From Rhizobium sp. (GTDB lineage Bacteria; Pseudomonadota; Alphaproteobacteria; Rhizobiales; Rhizobiaceae): a DNA stretch of 46,099 nt. The first letter of the stretch is position 1. Each line of letters starts with the position of its first letter. The notes below the pieces were generated by a model. That model searched no databases. It saw only the letters and a list, made by a program, of their open reading frames with translations, and was not told the origin of the DNA. The stretch covers positions 1 to 46,099 of the forward strand of contig JAHRYZ010000003.1 in assembly GCA_020621905.1 (NCBI GenBank), written 5' to 3'. Below are positions 1 to 9,669 of the stretch, one piece after another. The position numbers and the translations under genes are program-made.

Positions 1-2
1 CG

Positions 3-164
3 CTGAAGACGATGGCCGAGGGGCGATGCCCGCTGCCACCGGAAACCGTCCGCTACATGCTGCGGGGATTCCTCGAAGGCCTGCGCCGGCACGTGTCTTC
101 CGAGAGGCTGATGATCGAGACGCTGCTTGCCGCCAAGGCGGAGGGGCGGGAAGTCTTCGCCTGA
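3..164 (+). CDS. 3' end of partial CDS (LKTMAEGRCPLPPETVRYMLRGFLEGLRRHVSSERLMIETLLAAKAEGREVFA*), possibly hemerythrin-like
   Basis: Open frame from window edge to TGA at 162-164; 'RGFLEGLRRHV' resembles C-terminal helix of hemerythrin-like proteins; family assignment weak. Confidence 0.5.
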   Translation: MKTMAEGRCPLPPETVRYMLRGFLEGLRRHVSSERLMIETLLAAKAEGREVFA

Positions 165-188
165 ATCGCAACAGGCCGCCGAGGTTGT

Positions 189-202
189 TTGTCCTGGCAC
201 AA
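189..202. promoter_or_regulatory. Candidate FNR/NnrR-type box TTGTCctggCACAA
   Basis: TTG-N8-CAA dyad, 65 nt upstream of ATG at 267. Confidence 0.45.
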
Positions 203-266
203 AGAAGAGCGATGCGGCACGCCCTATTACATGACTAATCTAATCATGTTTATGCGAGACGCCCCG

Positions 267-1229
267 ATGAATCCGAACAGCAGTCATGCACGCGAAACCG
301 CAGGGGCCGACATCAACACGGCGGCGTCGCCGATCATGTTTTCGCGTCGCGCGGTCTGCGCCGGTCTGGCAGGCACTCTCTCCCTGCCCTGGATCCGACG
401 CGCCGAGGCGGCCGCCCTCGGCGAACTCATCCTCTACGGCCCGCCGGCCGGGCCCTCGATTACGCTCGCCTATGCCGTCGGCGCCGGCCTGTTGCGCGGG
501 GTTGCAGACAAGGCTTCGTTCAAGGTCTGGCGCACACCGGACGAAATGCGCGCCGGCCTGACGTCAGGCACGATGCAGGCCGTGGTCATGCCCGTCACGG
601 CGGCGGCCAATCTGCACACCCGCGGGCTCGGCGTGAAGCTTGCCAATGTCATGACCGACGGCCTTCTCTACGTCATCTCAACCGACGCAGCGGTCACCCG
701 GATCGCCGATCTTAAAGGCCGCCGGATCACGGTCCCCTTCCCCAACGACACGCCGGAACTCGTCTTCGACGCCGTTCTGGCGCATCAAGGACTCGGCACT
801 GCCGATGTCGAGGTGGACAGGGCCGGCACGCCGATCGAAGCGATCCAGATGCTGCTTGCCGGGCGCATCGACATCGCGCTGGTGCCGGAACCGGCGGCAA
901 GCGCCGCCATGGTCAAGGCGGCAACCTCGGGAAAGACCGTCTATCGTGCCATCGACATGCAGATCGAATGGGGCAAGGTGACCGGGCTCGGGCCCTCCAT
1001 GCCGCAGGCCGGCCTCGCGTTCAGCCAATCCTTCCTCGCCGAACATGCGGACAGGGCCGCCCCGCTGCTGGCGGCCCTCGAGAAAGCGACGGCCGCCGTG
1101 ATCGCCAATCCGGCGGACGCCGCCAGCCATGCTGCCTCCGCGCTGGAACTGCCCTGGCCGGTGATCGAGAAGGCAATCCCCCATTCCAATCTGGTGGCCA
1201 CGCCGGCCAGGGCCGCGCGGCCGCCATAG
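267..1229 (+). CDS. ABC transporter substrate-binding protein (SsuA/TauA/NrtA-like), twin-arginine-like signal; C-terminus apparently frameshifted
   Basis: 'MFSRRAVCAGLAGTLSLPW' signal; type-2 periplasmic binding protein features (IADLKGRRITVPFPNDTPELVFDAVLAHQGL); the natural tail (AAIDA..LTAIAKVN..MIGGRMPDETLYL*) is spread over other frames up to about 1307. Confidence 0.75.
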   Translation: MNPNSSHARETAGADINTAASPIMFSRRAVCAGLAGTLSLPWIRRAEAAALGELILYGPPAGPSITLAYAVGAGLLRGVADKASFKVWRTPDEMRAGLTSGTMQAVVMPVTAAANLHTRGLGVKLANVMTDGLLYVISTDAAVTRIADLKGRRITVPFPNDTPELVFDAVLAHQGLGTADVEVDRAGTPIEAIQMLLAGRIDIALVPEPAASAAMVKAATSGKTVYRAIDMQIEWGKVTGLGPSMPQAGLAFSQSFLAEHADRAAPLLAALEKATAAVIANPADAASHAASALELPWPVIEKAIPHSNLVATPARAARPP

Positions 1230-1315
1230 ACGCCTGCTGACCGCGATCGCCAAGGTCAACCGCAGATGATCGGCGGCAGGATGCCGGACGAGACACTTTA
1301 CCTTTAGGAACGCCG

Positions 1316-2126
1316 ATGATGCCGATTGCCGATCGCGCCGGCCGGGCCGGACGATACCTCTGGTCTGCCTGGGCAGGCCTTGCGGGACTGTCGGTCTTTG
1401 CCGCCGCCTGGCAGCTCGGTCATGAAGCCTATGGCAGCTTCATTCTGCCATCGCCGGCGGAGACCCTCGCCAGCCTGGCCGGATTGCTCAAGGACGAGGC
1501 GAACTGGGCGCTGGTCGGCGCAACCGCCGGGCGCGCACTGCTCGGCTTTTCCGCTGCCGCCGGGATCGGAACGCTGGTCGGCGTCCTGGCCGGCTATCAT
1601 CCGGCGCTGATGCGGCTCGCGCGGCCGCAGGTCACGCTGCTCCTCGGCGTGCCGCCGATCGCTTGGATCGTCCTCCTGATGATCTGGTTCGGCAATGGCG
1701 CCGGCACGGTCGTCGCGACAGCCGCAATTGCCTGTCTGCCGATCGCCTTCATCGGCGCGGCCGAGGGCGTTGCCACCCACGACCGCGGCCTCGACGAGAT
1801 GGCCTCTGAGCCGCCGGCGCGGGGCCTTTACCCGCCTTTTCCGCGTCGCTCTGCGGCAGATGCTCCACGCGCTGTTTCCCGTCCTGGTAATGGCGCTCGG
1901 CACCGCCTTCAAGGCGGCCGTCATGGCGGAGCTGCTGGCCAATGCCGGTGGCGTCGGCGAGGCGCTGGCCGTTGCCCGCGCCAATCTCGACGTCGCCGCG
2001 GCGCTCGCGTGGATCCTGCTGTCGGTCGCCGCACTGATCGGCGTGGAATACGGACTGCTCCAGCCCCTGCGCGCGGAATTCGAAACCTGGCGCGAGGCGG
2101 CAAGGCCCTGGGGTGTCAAGAGATGA
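1316..2126 (+). pseudogene. ABC transporter permease (SsuC/TauC-like), interrupted by frameshift near 1800
   Basis: N-terminal half in frame of ORF 1316..2872, C-terminal half (LRQMLHALFPVLVMALGTAFKAAVMAELLANAGGVGEALAVARANLD...) in frame of ORF 1695..2126. Confidence 0.75.
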
Positions 2127-2872
2127 CGATGCTCAAGCTCGACCGCGTCGGTCACGCCTTTCTCGGGCGCACGGTGCTGGACGGCATCGATCTCGAGATC
2201 GCGGCCGGAGAACTGGTGGCCCTGGTCGGACCCTCCGGCTCGGGCAAGAGCACGCTCGCCCATATCGCCGCGGGCCTCGTCGACCCCCGCCTCGGCCGGG
2301 TTACACGCGCCTATCGCGAGCACGCGGTCATCTTCCAGGAGCCGCGGCTGATGCCCTGGGCCACGGCTGCCGACAATATCGCCCTTGGGCTCAGCCGGCA
2401 CCGGCTCTCGTGTGCCGAGCGGCGCAAAAGGGTCGAAGCCGTTGCCGCCCGTGTCGCTCTCGAACCGGCCGATCTGTCGAAATATCCGGCGCAGCTCTCC
2501 GGTGGCATGCGCCAGCGCACAGCGATCGCCCGCGCACTCGCGGCGGAGCCGGATTTCCTGTTCTTCGACGAACCCTTCACCGCCCTCGATGTGGCCCTGA
2601 AACGCCGCATGCAGGACATCGTCATCGATACGGTGGCCGCCTCCGGACGCTGTGGCCTGTTCATCACACACGACCTTGCCGAGGCGGTGCGCATCGCCCA
2701 CCGCATCCTCGTCCTTGACCGCCACGGACACGGCATTCTCGGCAGCCGTACGGTGCCCCTTGTACCGGGGGTACGCAACGACGCCATGATCTTCGAGACC
2801 GTGCAAGCCATGCTTGGGAACGACCCGCTGTTTGCCCATGTCAACGACTGCGACGAGCGGAGCGTGGCATGA
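2123..2872 (+). CDS. ABC transporter ATP-binding protein (SsuB/TauB-like)
   Basis: Walker A GPSGSGKST, signature LSGGMRQR, Walker B FLFFDEP; starts at internal ATG 2123 of the long fused ORF. Confidence 0.88.
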   Translation: MTMLKLDRVGHAFLGRTVLDGIDLEIAAGELVALVGPSGSGKSTLAHIAAGLVDPRLGRVTRAYREHAVIFQEPRLMPWATAADNIALGLSRHRLSCAERRKRVEAVAARVALEPADLSKYPAQLSGGMRQRTAIARALAAEPDFLFFDEPFTALDVALKRRMQDIVIDTVAASGRCGLFITHDLAEAVRIAHRILVLDRHGHGILGSRTVPLVPGVRNDAMIFETVQAMLGNDPLFAHVNDCDERSVA

Positions 2873-4089
2873 TCGCGGTCCGTATCGCTCCCCCCGTTGC
2901 CCGAAACCGTCTCTTCGACGCCATGACCGGCGAGGGGCTTCGGCTGTTCTTCCCCCTGGCCGCCCTGCATGCCGCGCTCTGGCCGCTGCTTTGGGTCTTC
3001 CTCTGGAGCTTCGGCCTGCCGCTTGTGAGCGCCACGGCGCCGGGGCAATGGCATGCGCAGGAGATGATAATCGGTTCCTTCGGTGCCGCACTCATCGGCT
3101 TCCTCACCTCCGCCCTGCCCGAGTGGACCGACACGCCACGGCTGAGCGGCCGTCCGCTGCCGGTCCTGGCGGGGCTTTGGGGGCTGGCGCGCTTTGCCGG
3201 CCTCGTCGGCTTCGAGCCGCTGATCCTCGTGGCGGCTCTGGCCGACCAGGCCTGGCTGCTCTTCTTGCTGGCCTATGTGCTGTTCCTGTCCTGGCGCCTC
3301 CGGACGACCGGCCTGCTCGGCTTTGCCGCCCTGCTGGCGGCGCTGGCGCTTTCCGCCGGCGGTCTGCGGCTCGCCATGCTGCAGGGCGATTTCGACGTCG
3401 GTGAGAGGGCGATCCGGTTCGGGGCCATCGCCTTTCTCGGCCTTCTCGGCCTCGCCATCGCGCGCATCACCGTGCCGGTGACCAATCTGGTACTCGATCC
3501 GAGCGAGGCGACCTCGCCCTACCGCCCCCATCCAGGTCGCATCAACCTGGCGCCTGCTCTCGTCGGCCTCCTGCTGGTCGCCGAGGCAACGGGTCAATCC
3601 GATGCCTTGCGCGGCTATCTGATGATCGCCGCCGGCGCGGCCTTCCTCGATCGGGTCGCCGAAGGATTTGTCGGGCGGGAGGCATTCAGGGCCGAACTCG
3701 CGGGGCTCTGGCTGTCAAGCGCCCTTGCCGGCGCCGGGCTCGTGCTCGGCGGGCTGTCCCTGACCGGGCTGCCCCTGCCCTTCGTCGGCGCCCTACATCT
3801 CATGCTGATGAGTGGCCTTGGCATCGGCGTGCTCGCCGTGCTGTCGATCGCCGGCCTTCTCCACACGGGCCAGCCGCTCGTCTTCGCTCCGTCGACCCGC
3901 ATCGCCATGCTCCTGATGCTGGGGGCTGTGCTCCTGCGTATCGCACCGGAATTCCTGCCCGGGCTCCCGCTCCCGGGCGGCCCGCATGGCCTTTCCGCGG
4001 TTTTCTGGGGTCTGTCCCTGGCGCTCTGGCTGAAGACCTATCTCCCCCTGCTCTGGTCGAGCGCAACCCTTGCTTCCGAAAGCTGCTGA
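2869..4089 (+). CDS. nnrS: NnrS family protein (heme/copper membrane protein linked to NO response)
   Basis: 12-TM-like hydrophobic protein; 'LFFPLAALHAALWPLLW', 'WHAQEMIIGSFGAALIGFLTSALPEWT'; overlaps upstream ATPase by ATGA. Confidence 0.85.
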   Translation: MIAVRIAPPVARNRLFDAMTGEGLRLFFPLAALHAALWPLLWVFLWSFGLPLVSATAPGQWHAQEMIIGSFGAALIGFLTSALPEWTDTPRLSGRPLPVLAGLWGLARFAGLVGFEPLILVAALADQAWLLFLLAYVLFLSWRLRTTGLLGFAALLAALALSAGGLRLAMLQGDFDVGERAIRFGAIAFLGLLGLAIARITVPVTNLVLDPSEATSPYRPHPGRINLAPALVGLLLVAEATGQSDALRGYLMIAAGAAFLDRVAEGFVGREAFRAELAGLWLSSALAGAGLVLGGLSLTGLPLPFVGALHLMLMSGLGIGVLAVLSIAGLLHTGQPLVFAPSTRIAMLLMLGAVLLRIAPEFLPGLPLPGGPHGLSAVFWGLSLALWLKTYLPLLWSSATLASESC

Positions 4090-4091
4090 GA

Positions 4092-5294
4092 ATGTCCCAT
4101 CGTGCCGCCAATCGTTTACCCTCAGTGATCGCCCATTTCTTCTCGGGTGGTTTCCGCCCCTTCTTCATCGCCGCGGCCCTGCATGCCGCGCTGATGATCG
4201 CGCTCTGGGTGCCGTGGTTCCTCGGTTTCATCCACGTGCCCACGGCGCTGTCGCCGGTCGCCTGGCACCAGCACGAGCTGCTGTTCGGTTTCGTGCCTGC
4301 CGTCATTGCCGGCTTCCTGCTCACCGCCGTGCCCAACTGGACCGGCCGAAAGGCATTTTCCGGCTGGCCGCTCGGGCTGCTGTTCGGGCTGTGGCTTGCG
4401 GGGCGCCTGGCGATCGCCAGCTCGGAGACGATCGGTCGTTATACCGCCTTGACCGTGGCCGGCGCCTTCCTTCCGGTGCTGGCAGGTCTGATCCTGAGAG
4501 AACTCGCCGCCGCCCGCAACAGCCGCAACTACAAGGTCGTCGCCGTCATCGGCGTACTTTTTGCCGCGCAGTTGGCCTTCTTCCACGAATTCGATCGCTA
4601 CGGGCGCATCGATATGGCCGACCGGATGGCGATCGCCACGATCATTTTCCTGATCGCGCTCATCGGTGGCCGGATCATCCCGAGCTTTACCGGAAACTGG
4701 CTGCGCCAGAACAATCCGGGCCCGATCCCGCCGGGCTTCGAACGCTTCGACCTCGCCGTCATGGTGCTGTCCGGGCTGGCGCTTGCCGCCTGGCCCGTTT
4801 CCTCAGCCGTCCCTGTCCTTGCTCCTCTCGCCGGCCTGGCCTTGCTTGGCGCGGGGATCGCCCAATTCGTCCGGCAGCTCCGCTGGAGGCCGGAACGCAC
4901 GCTGGCCGAGCCGCTGGTGACGATCCTGCACGTCGCCTTCTTCTTCGTTCCGCTGGGCTTCCTGCTGAGCGGCGCTGCCCTTCTGCTGGACGATGCGGGC
5001 CTGCGCACCGCCGGCATCCATGCCTGGACCTCGGGGGCGATCGGTGCCATGACGCTTGCCGTGATGACCCGGGCAACACGCGGCCATTCGGGTCAGGCGC
5101 TGCGCTCGCCCGCCACGACCACCTTCGGCATCTATGTCCCGATCGCGCTCGCCGCCGCGCTTCGCATCGGCGCAGCCCTCGCCCCGGAATTCACCATGAT
5201 CCTTCTGCCGCTCGCAGGGCTCCTGTGGATCCTTGCCTTCCTCGGCTTCGTGGTCTTCTACGGCCCGCTTGTTGTGTGCAGGAAGATTGCGTAA
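4092..5294 (+). CDS. nnrS: NnrS family protein, second tandem copy
   Basis: 'FFSGGFRPFFIAAALHAALMIALW', 'WHQHELLFGFVPAVIAGFLLTAVPNWTG', 'MTRATRGHSGQAL'. Confidence 0.93.
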   Translation: MSHRAANRLPSVIAHFFSGGFRPFFIAAALHAALMIALWVPWFLGFIHVPTALSPVAWHQHELLFGFVPAVIAGFLLTAVPNWTGRKAFSGWPLGLLFGLWLAGRLAIASSETIGRYTALTVAGAFLPVLAGLILRELAAARNSRNYKVVAVIGVLFAAQLAFFHEFDRYGRIDMADRMAIATIIFLIALIGGRIIPSFTGNWLRQNNPGPIPPGFERFDLAVMVLSGLALAAWPVSSAVPVLAPLAGLALLGAGIAQFVRQLRWRPERTLAEPLVTILHVAFFFVPLGFLLSGAALLLDDAGLRTAGIHAWTSGAIGAMTLAVMTRATRGHSGQALRSPATTTFGIYVPIALAAALRIGAALAPEFTMILLPLAGLLWILAFLGFVVFYGPLVVCRKIA

Positions 5295-5304
5295 GCCCAG
5301 CCGC

Positions 5305-5425
5305 CTAGGTCTGAGTTCTCATGAGGTTGTTCACTTCGGCGAAGGCCGTTCGGCCGTTGAGTGCCAAGTGTGGTCTTGATCGGTTGAACCCGTCAAGCCA
5401 TCTGATGAGGTCGGCGTCGCGTGCT
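5305..5425 (-). mobile_element. Remnant of transposase/integrase-core C-terminus (IS481/IS3-like)
   Basis: Translation '..LIRWLDGFNRSRPHLALNGRTAFAEVNNLMRTQT*' resembles the C-terminal FNxxRPHxxLxGxTP motif; fused in frame to hutX-like sequence. Confidence 0.5.
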
Positions 5426-5730
5426 CGGACGACGGGTGCGAGCGGCCATAGGCCCATTCGCCCCGTTGGAAACAGACCGCAGAATTCGACGACGGCATCC
5501 TTCGAATGGCAGATGAAGGTGATGTCGCCCCAGTCGGCGACATCACTCAGGACGTCGACGAAACGAGCGCAGGTTGCCGCCGTGGCGCTATCGTCAGGCA
5601 GGCAATCAATGACCGCCCTGAGCGAAACGCCATGTTCCTCGGCCAGATGCTCCAGAATCCCGTCAGGCTTTGCCAGGATCGCATTCCTTATGGTTTCCGT
5701 CGCATCCGTTGTGTGTTGTGTCAGGTTCAT
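5425..5730 (-). pseudogene. hutX: Truncated HutX/HuvX-like heme utilization protein
   Basis: 'ILAKPDGILEHLAEEHGVSLRAVIDCLP..SDVADWGDITFICHSKDAVVEFCGLFPTG' is HutX-like N-terminus; C-terminal half replaced by transposase-like sequence. Confidence 0.6.
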
Positions 5731-5756
5731 GTCGAATCCTCTCCTTGTTGGGACGA

Positions 5757-7111
5757 GCGTCAGGCCGCTGCGCTTTCTGGCAGCACCCTTGCTTCGATGA
5801 AGTTGTGAAGTGCGGTGATAAGATTGGCGTAGCAGAAGCGTCCGGCGACGGTGAGATCGATCACCGGTCCCGATAGGGTCAGCAGCCCGGCGGAGGACCA
5901 CCGCTCCAGTAATGGGCGCAGCTTCAGGCTCAACGCCTGCCCTGCCGTTTGATCAAGGGCCGGCAGGTCGTGCCTGCCTATCTCAGGTCCCCAATGACCA
6001 AATCACTCAGGGGGCGCAGGCTATCCGTCGAGGCAAGCATGCCGATAGGCTTTTGACCCGCCAGGACCGCTTCCGAAAACTCCGATAACTCCCCCGTAAG
6101 TCCGAAACTCAGATTGCCCAGCGTTCCACCAGCACCCGCGCCTTAAGCCAGGCAATCCGCCCCCTCCTTGATCATCCGGTTGTAGCGATTGCGCTCCAAC
6201 GGCGTTCGTGCCCAGTGATTGTTGCTGACCTGCCGCCATGATCGCTCGTTCAGGAAATCGCTGCCGATGCGGTAATATCGTCCGAGGTCGGCAAGGCTGG
6301 GCGCGGTTGCAAGCTGCCACCCTGGATCGCGGTGAAGAGCGGCGTGCCGGGAATGAGGTTGAGACCATAGAGATCGATTCCGTCCGGCGCGATGGCTGCT
6401 GCGGTAGCGAGGTCACGTTGCCAGACATCGAGCGGCTGGCCGGGCAGGCCATACATTAGGTCGATCACAATCGCCGCGCCGTTATACCGCTTCAGCCGCT
6501 CAAGGAAGGTGATCGCTTCCTCCCGGCTCGCGCACCGCCCCTGACGGCGGCGAACCTCGGTGTCGAAGCTTTGTACGCCAATGGAGAAGCGGTTCGCCCC
6601 CGCCTCCAGGCACGCAACAACCTTCTCGTCGTCGAGATGACTTATCCGGCCCTCGACCGTTATCTCGCAGTCGGCAGCAACAGCAGATGGCGACGCAGGG
6701 TCAGCAACAGTCCTGACAATTCGGCCGCAGTCAGCGCACTCGGGGTGCCTCCACCGAGATAGATCGCCGTGATCTCCTCGCTCTTCGCCGCGGCATACTC
6801 CGCTTCGCGCTCGATGTCGCGGATCAGGAGCTCCACATATTCGCCCGCTGCACGTGATGTATAAGCATTGCGAAAGAAGCCGCAGAACAGACAGTGATTG
6901 GCACAGAAGGGTATGTGGACATAGGCGAGCCTGCCGCTTCGAGATTGCCTGCAACAGGATTTGCGAACATCTCCTGCCAACGTGACGACACCTTATCTGC
7001 TTCCACCCGCTTCCTGCCACGAAACGGCATTGCCGCCCTTCTCGCTGTGAATGCCCTCGACAGCGTGTCATCGGAGATGTGGGCAAAATACGGTGCGAAG
7101 TCTATTGCCAT
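5757..7111 (-). pseudogene. hutW: HutW-like radical SAM heme utilization protein (HemN/HemW superfamily), multiple frameshifts
   Basis: CX3CX2C motif 'YVHIPFCANHCLFCGFFRNAY', 'AIYLGGGTPSALTAAELSGLL', 'GANRFSIGVQSFDTEVRR', 'DLMYGLPGQPLDVWQRDL' found across different minus-strand frames. Confidence 0.75.
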
Positions 7112-7445
7112 GAACCGATAGGCCCAGCTTGGCTGCCAGGAGGATAAGTGCATAAGTGCCTGTTGTGTTTATCGGCTCAATAAGTTGACTACTGCTCAAG
7201 ATCAAACATGAATCATTTATCAACTCCCATCTCCTTATAGTCATTCTAATAAATGGATTTCGCCATCCCTGCGCGGCCGTCCAGTAGAATGATCATCAAC
7301 GGTTCCCCGTAACAGGTGAACTAGCTAAACCGGCTGCCCCGCCTTTCACGGCTTCCACCAAAGGGAGATAGTCGTCGAAGGGATTTCCCGGGCAACGAAT
7401 GTCGCGCTCGCGCACTGACCGTCGTCGATCCACACACTGCTGGTG

Positions 7446-7492
7446 CCGTCTGGTCGTTGCGACGTGTTTGCGACAGCGCAACGACCAGACGG
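7446..7492. repeat. Perfect 16-bp inverted repeat CCGTCTGGTCGTTGCG/CGCAACGACCAGACGG with 15-nt loop
   Basis: Arms 7446-7461 and 7477-7492 are exact reverse complements. Confidence 0.9.
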
Positions 7493-7563
7493 GGAAACGC
7501 CTGCAAGCTCACCGATATGATCGAGCCTGAAGGCTCGATAGGTCCATGAATGAAGGAACGGCC

Positions 7564-8220
7564 ATGACGGATATCGATTTCAGCCAGCCAGTCGGAAAGG
7601 TCGCAACGACCGTGCCAGGAGCAGCCGACCTGTTCCGTCGCCACGGGATTAGCTTCTGCTGCGGCGGCTCTGAACGGATCGACAAGGCCGCGGAAAAAGC
7701 CGGCCTTTCGCCAGACGTGCTACTGACGGAGTTGCAGACGCTAATGCTTGCCAGCCACCGGGAGGCTCCGGAGAGAACGGCGGAACTGATCGACCACCTG
7801 CGCAGCCGCTACCACGAAACACACCGCAGTGAACTGGCATGGCTGATTCCACTCGCACAGAAAGTCGAGCGTGTGCATAGCGCCCATCCTCAAGCCCCTG
7901 TCGGCCTCGCCAATCTCCTGGAGTGCATCCAGGCCGATCTCGAAGGCCACATGAGCCGGGAGGAGGCCATTCTATTCCCGTTGATGGAGCAGAACGACGA
8001 GGTCGTACTGGCCCACCCGATCGCGCAGATGCGCCATGAGCACGACGTGGAGGCACGGCATCTGGCCGCACTCGAACATGTCACCGGTGGCTTCACTTTG
8101 CCGGATGGTGCTTGCAACTCGTGGCGTGCCCTCTACACCAGCGCGAAGAAGTTTTCGGAAGACCTCGTTGAGCATATGCATCTGGAGAACAACGTGCTTT
8201 TCCCTCGCTTCGCCGGCTGA
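7564..8220 (+). CDS. ric: Iron-sulfur cluster repair di-iron protein (YtfE/ScdA/RIC/DnrN)
   Basis: ScdA_N motif 'DLFRRHGISFCCGGSERIDKAAEKAGL' and hemerythrin His/Glu motifs 'HMSREEAILFPLM', 'HEHDVEA', 'HMHLENNVLFPR'. Confidence 0.95.
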   Translation: MTDIDFSQPVGKVATTVPGAADLFRRHGISFCCGGSERIDKAAEKAGLSPDVLLTELQTLMLASHREAPERTAELIDHLRSRYHETHRSELAWLIPLAQKVERVHSAHPQAPVGLANLLECIQADLEGHMSREEAILFPLMEQNDEVVLAHPIAQMRHEHDVEARHLAALEHVTGGFTLPDGACNSWRALYTSAKKFSEDLVEHMHLENNVLFPRFAG

Positions 8221-8251
8221 CGCCGACCACGTCGTTCAAAGGAGAAAAACC

Positions 8252-8519
8252 GTGACGAGCAACGGCGAATACAAGCCCTCCGTCGGGGGGGCTGTTACGA
8301 ACCGGGATGGACAGTCTGCGTCCATCTACTGGACGTATCCCCGATTGCCGAGCGAACGACCCGGACTGTAACTGGATGTGTGACGCCTACGAATGCATGG
8401 CAGCGTGCTGCGACAATGACATTGTCGGCTATGTTATGGACCGCTTTTCTACCATAGGTGACGCGCGACACGAAGGCCGCACCAAGGGTAACCACGGGCA
8501 AGCCTCCGCGTCAGGCTGA
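8252..8519 (+). other. Small Cys-rich ORF, apparently frameshifted at a 7-G homopolymer (8285-8291)
   Basis: GTG start after GGAG; MTSNGEYKPSVGG then, after -1/+2 shift, LLRTGMDSLRPSTGRIPDCRANDPDCNWMCDAYECMAACCDNDIVGYVMDRFSTIGDARHEGRTKGNHGQASASG*. Confidence 0.4.
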
Positions 8520-8559
8520 TCTGTCGAATTGCGCCGACCAATTGTGTCCGTCACATGAC

Positions 8560-9222
8560 CTAGATCGCCATCGCCCTCCCAGTGCACCGGTCGACACCAT
8601 CGGCAATGAGGGAAAGCGCTTGCCAGTTTTTGACGCAAAGGCGGCGATTCGTATCAAGGGAAATAGCCCTCTGCTGGACTAACTGACTGAAGACGCGAGA
8701 GACTGTCTCACCTCTCAAGCCGAGCCAATCGCCGATCTCGGTCCGCGTGAGCGGGAGACTCAGCGTCCCGCATGAAACTGGGTCAACACCGAATTGCAGG
8801 GCGAGATCCATAAGGACCGTGGCGATTCTTTGAACGGCCGTCTTGCCGCACAAGAGCGCGACATGCCGGTGGGAACGATCAAGGTTTTCGACGAGAGATT
8901 CGTGAATCATGCGGGCGTGCTTGCGAAGGTTGAGCACCTCGTACCGGCATTCTATGCGCACTTCGGATAAGCTAGGCCTACTGGGATGGACGAAGATACG
9001 GCCGGGACCATAGACGTCAACGACCTGCGCAATGCCGTTGGCCGTAAGCCGGCTATGCACAATGCATCCCTCGTGGATATGATAGACTGGTCCATCGGCG
9101 CGATCAGAAGCCGTGAGGATCGTGCCGATTGGGAAGATTTCCAATGCTGTCGCGGTTTTCCGCCGATTGTCCTCGATTGGCCGGGATACCACACGGCGTT
9201 CTGGGGATACCATCGAGTTCAT
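8560..9222 (-). CDS. Crp/Fnr family transcriptional regulator
   Basis: C-terminal HTH 'LPLTRTEIGDWLGLRGETVSRVFSQLVQQRAI' typical of FNR/FixK; effector domain upstream. Confidence 0.88.
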   Translation of the reverse strand: MNSMVSPERRVVSRPIEDNRRKTATALEIFPIGTILTASDRADGPVYHIHEGCIVHSRLTANGIAQVVDVYGPGRIFVHPSRPSLSEVRIECRYEVLNLRKHARMIHESLVENLDRSHRHVALLCGKTAVQRIATVLMDLALQFGVDPVSCGTLSLPLTRTEIGDWLGLRGETVSRVFSQLVQQRAISLDTNRRLCVKNWQALSLIADGVDRCTGRAMAI

Positions 9223-9404
9223 CGTCGAAGACCTTCAGTGACAGCAAAGCCGCATTTGTTCCCAGGAAGCTGGAAACACCAGTCGGGCGAGTGGCGCCGA
9301 TCTTCAAACATAGGAAGTGGACACGACGCCCGCTTCTTTGAGCCAGCGCAAGCACTCCCGAGTTTTCGCCGGAAAAGGTCATCTGCCGCCTGATTGAAGT
9401 CGCC

Positions 9405-9600
9405 TTTCAGATTGTCGGTCGGGAGTGCATGCCTTACGGAACCTGTTGCAACTAACGGAACCCGGTGAAATTCCGGGACGGTCCCGCCGCTGTAACCAGA
9501 TACGTGTGTGAGGAGGCATTGGCCGCCACTGTCCGCTTGCCGGATGGGAAGGTGCCTGCACCCGGTCAAGCTGGAAGTCAGAAGACGCGTTGCCACATCC
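9405..9600 (+). ncRNA. Cobalamin (B12) riboswitch
   Basis: Conserved core GGAACCCGGTGAAATTCCGGGACGGTCCCGCCGCTGTAACC ... GGAAGTCAGAAGACGC, immediately upstream of cobT. Confidence 0.95.
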
Positions 9601-9669
9601 TGAAACCGCCCGATGGCAAAGGGCGGGGCGATTGCTCATGCGAGCTTCGGTGTCACGTGGAGGACCCGT

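Noticed and set aside
1304-3597. Long minus-strand ORFs (595 aa and 428 aa)
   Set aside because: Antisense to clear ABC/nnrS genes; low-complexity Arg/Gly/Ala composition typical of GC-rich shadow ORFs
4070-5308. 412-aa plus-strand ORF overlapping nnrS copy 2
   Set aside because: Arg/Pro-rich alternate frame of a well-supported NnrS gene
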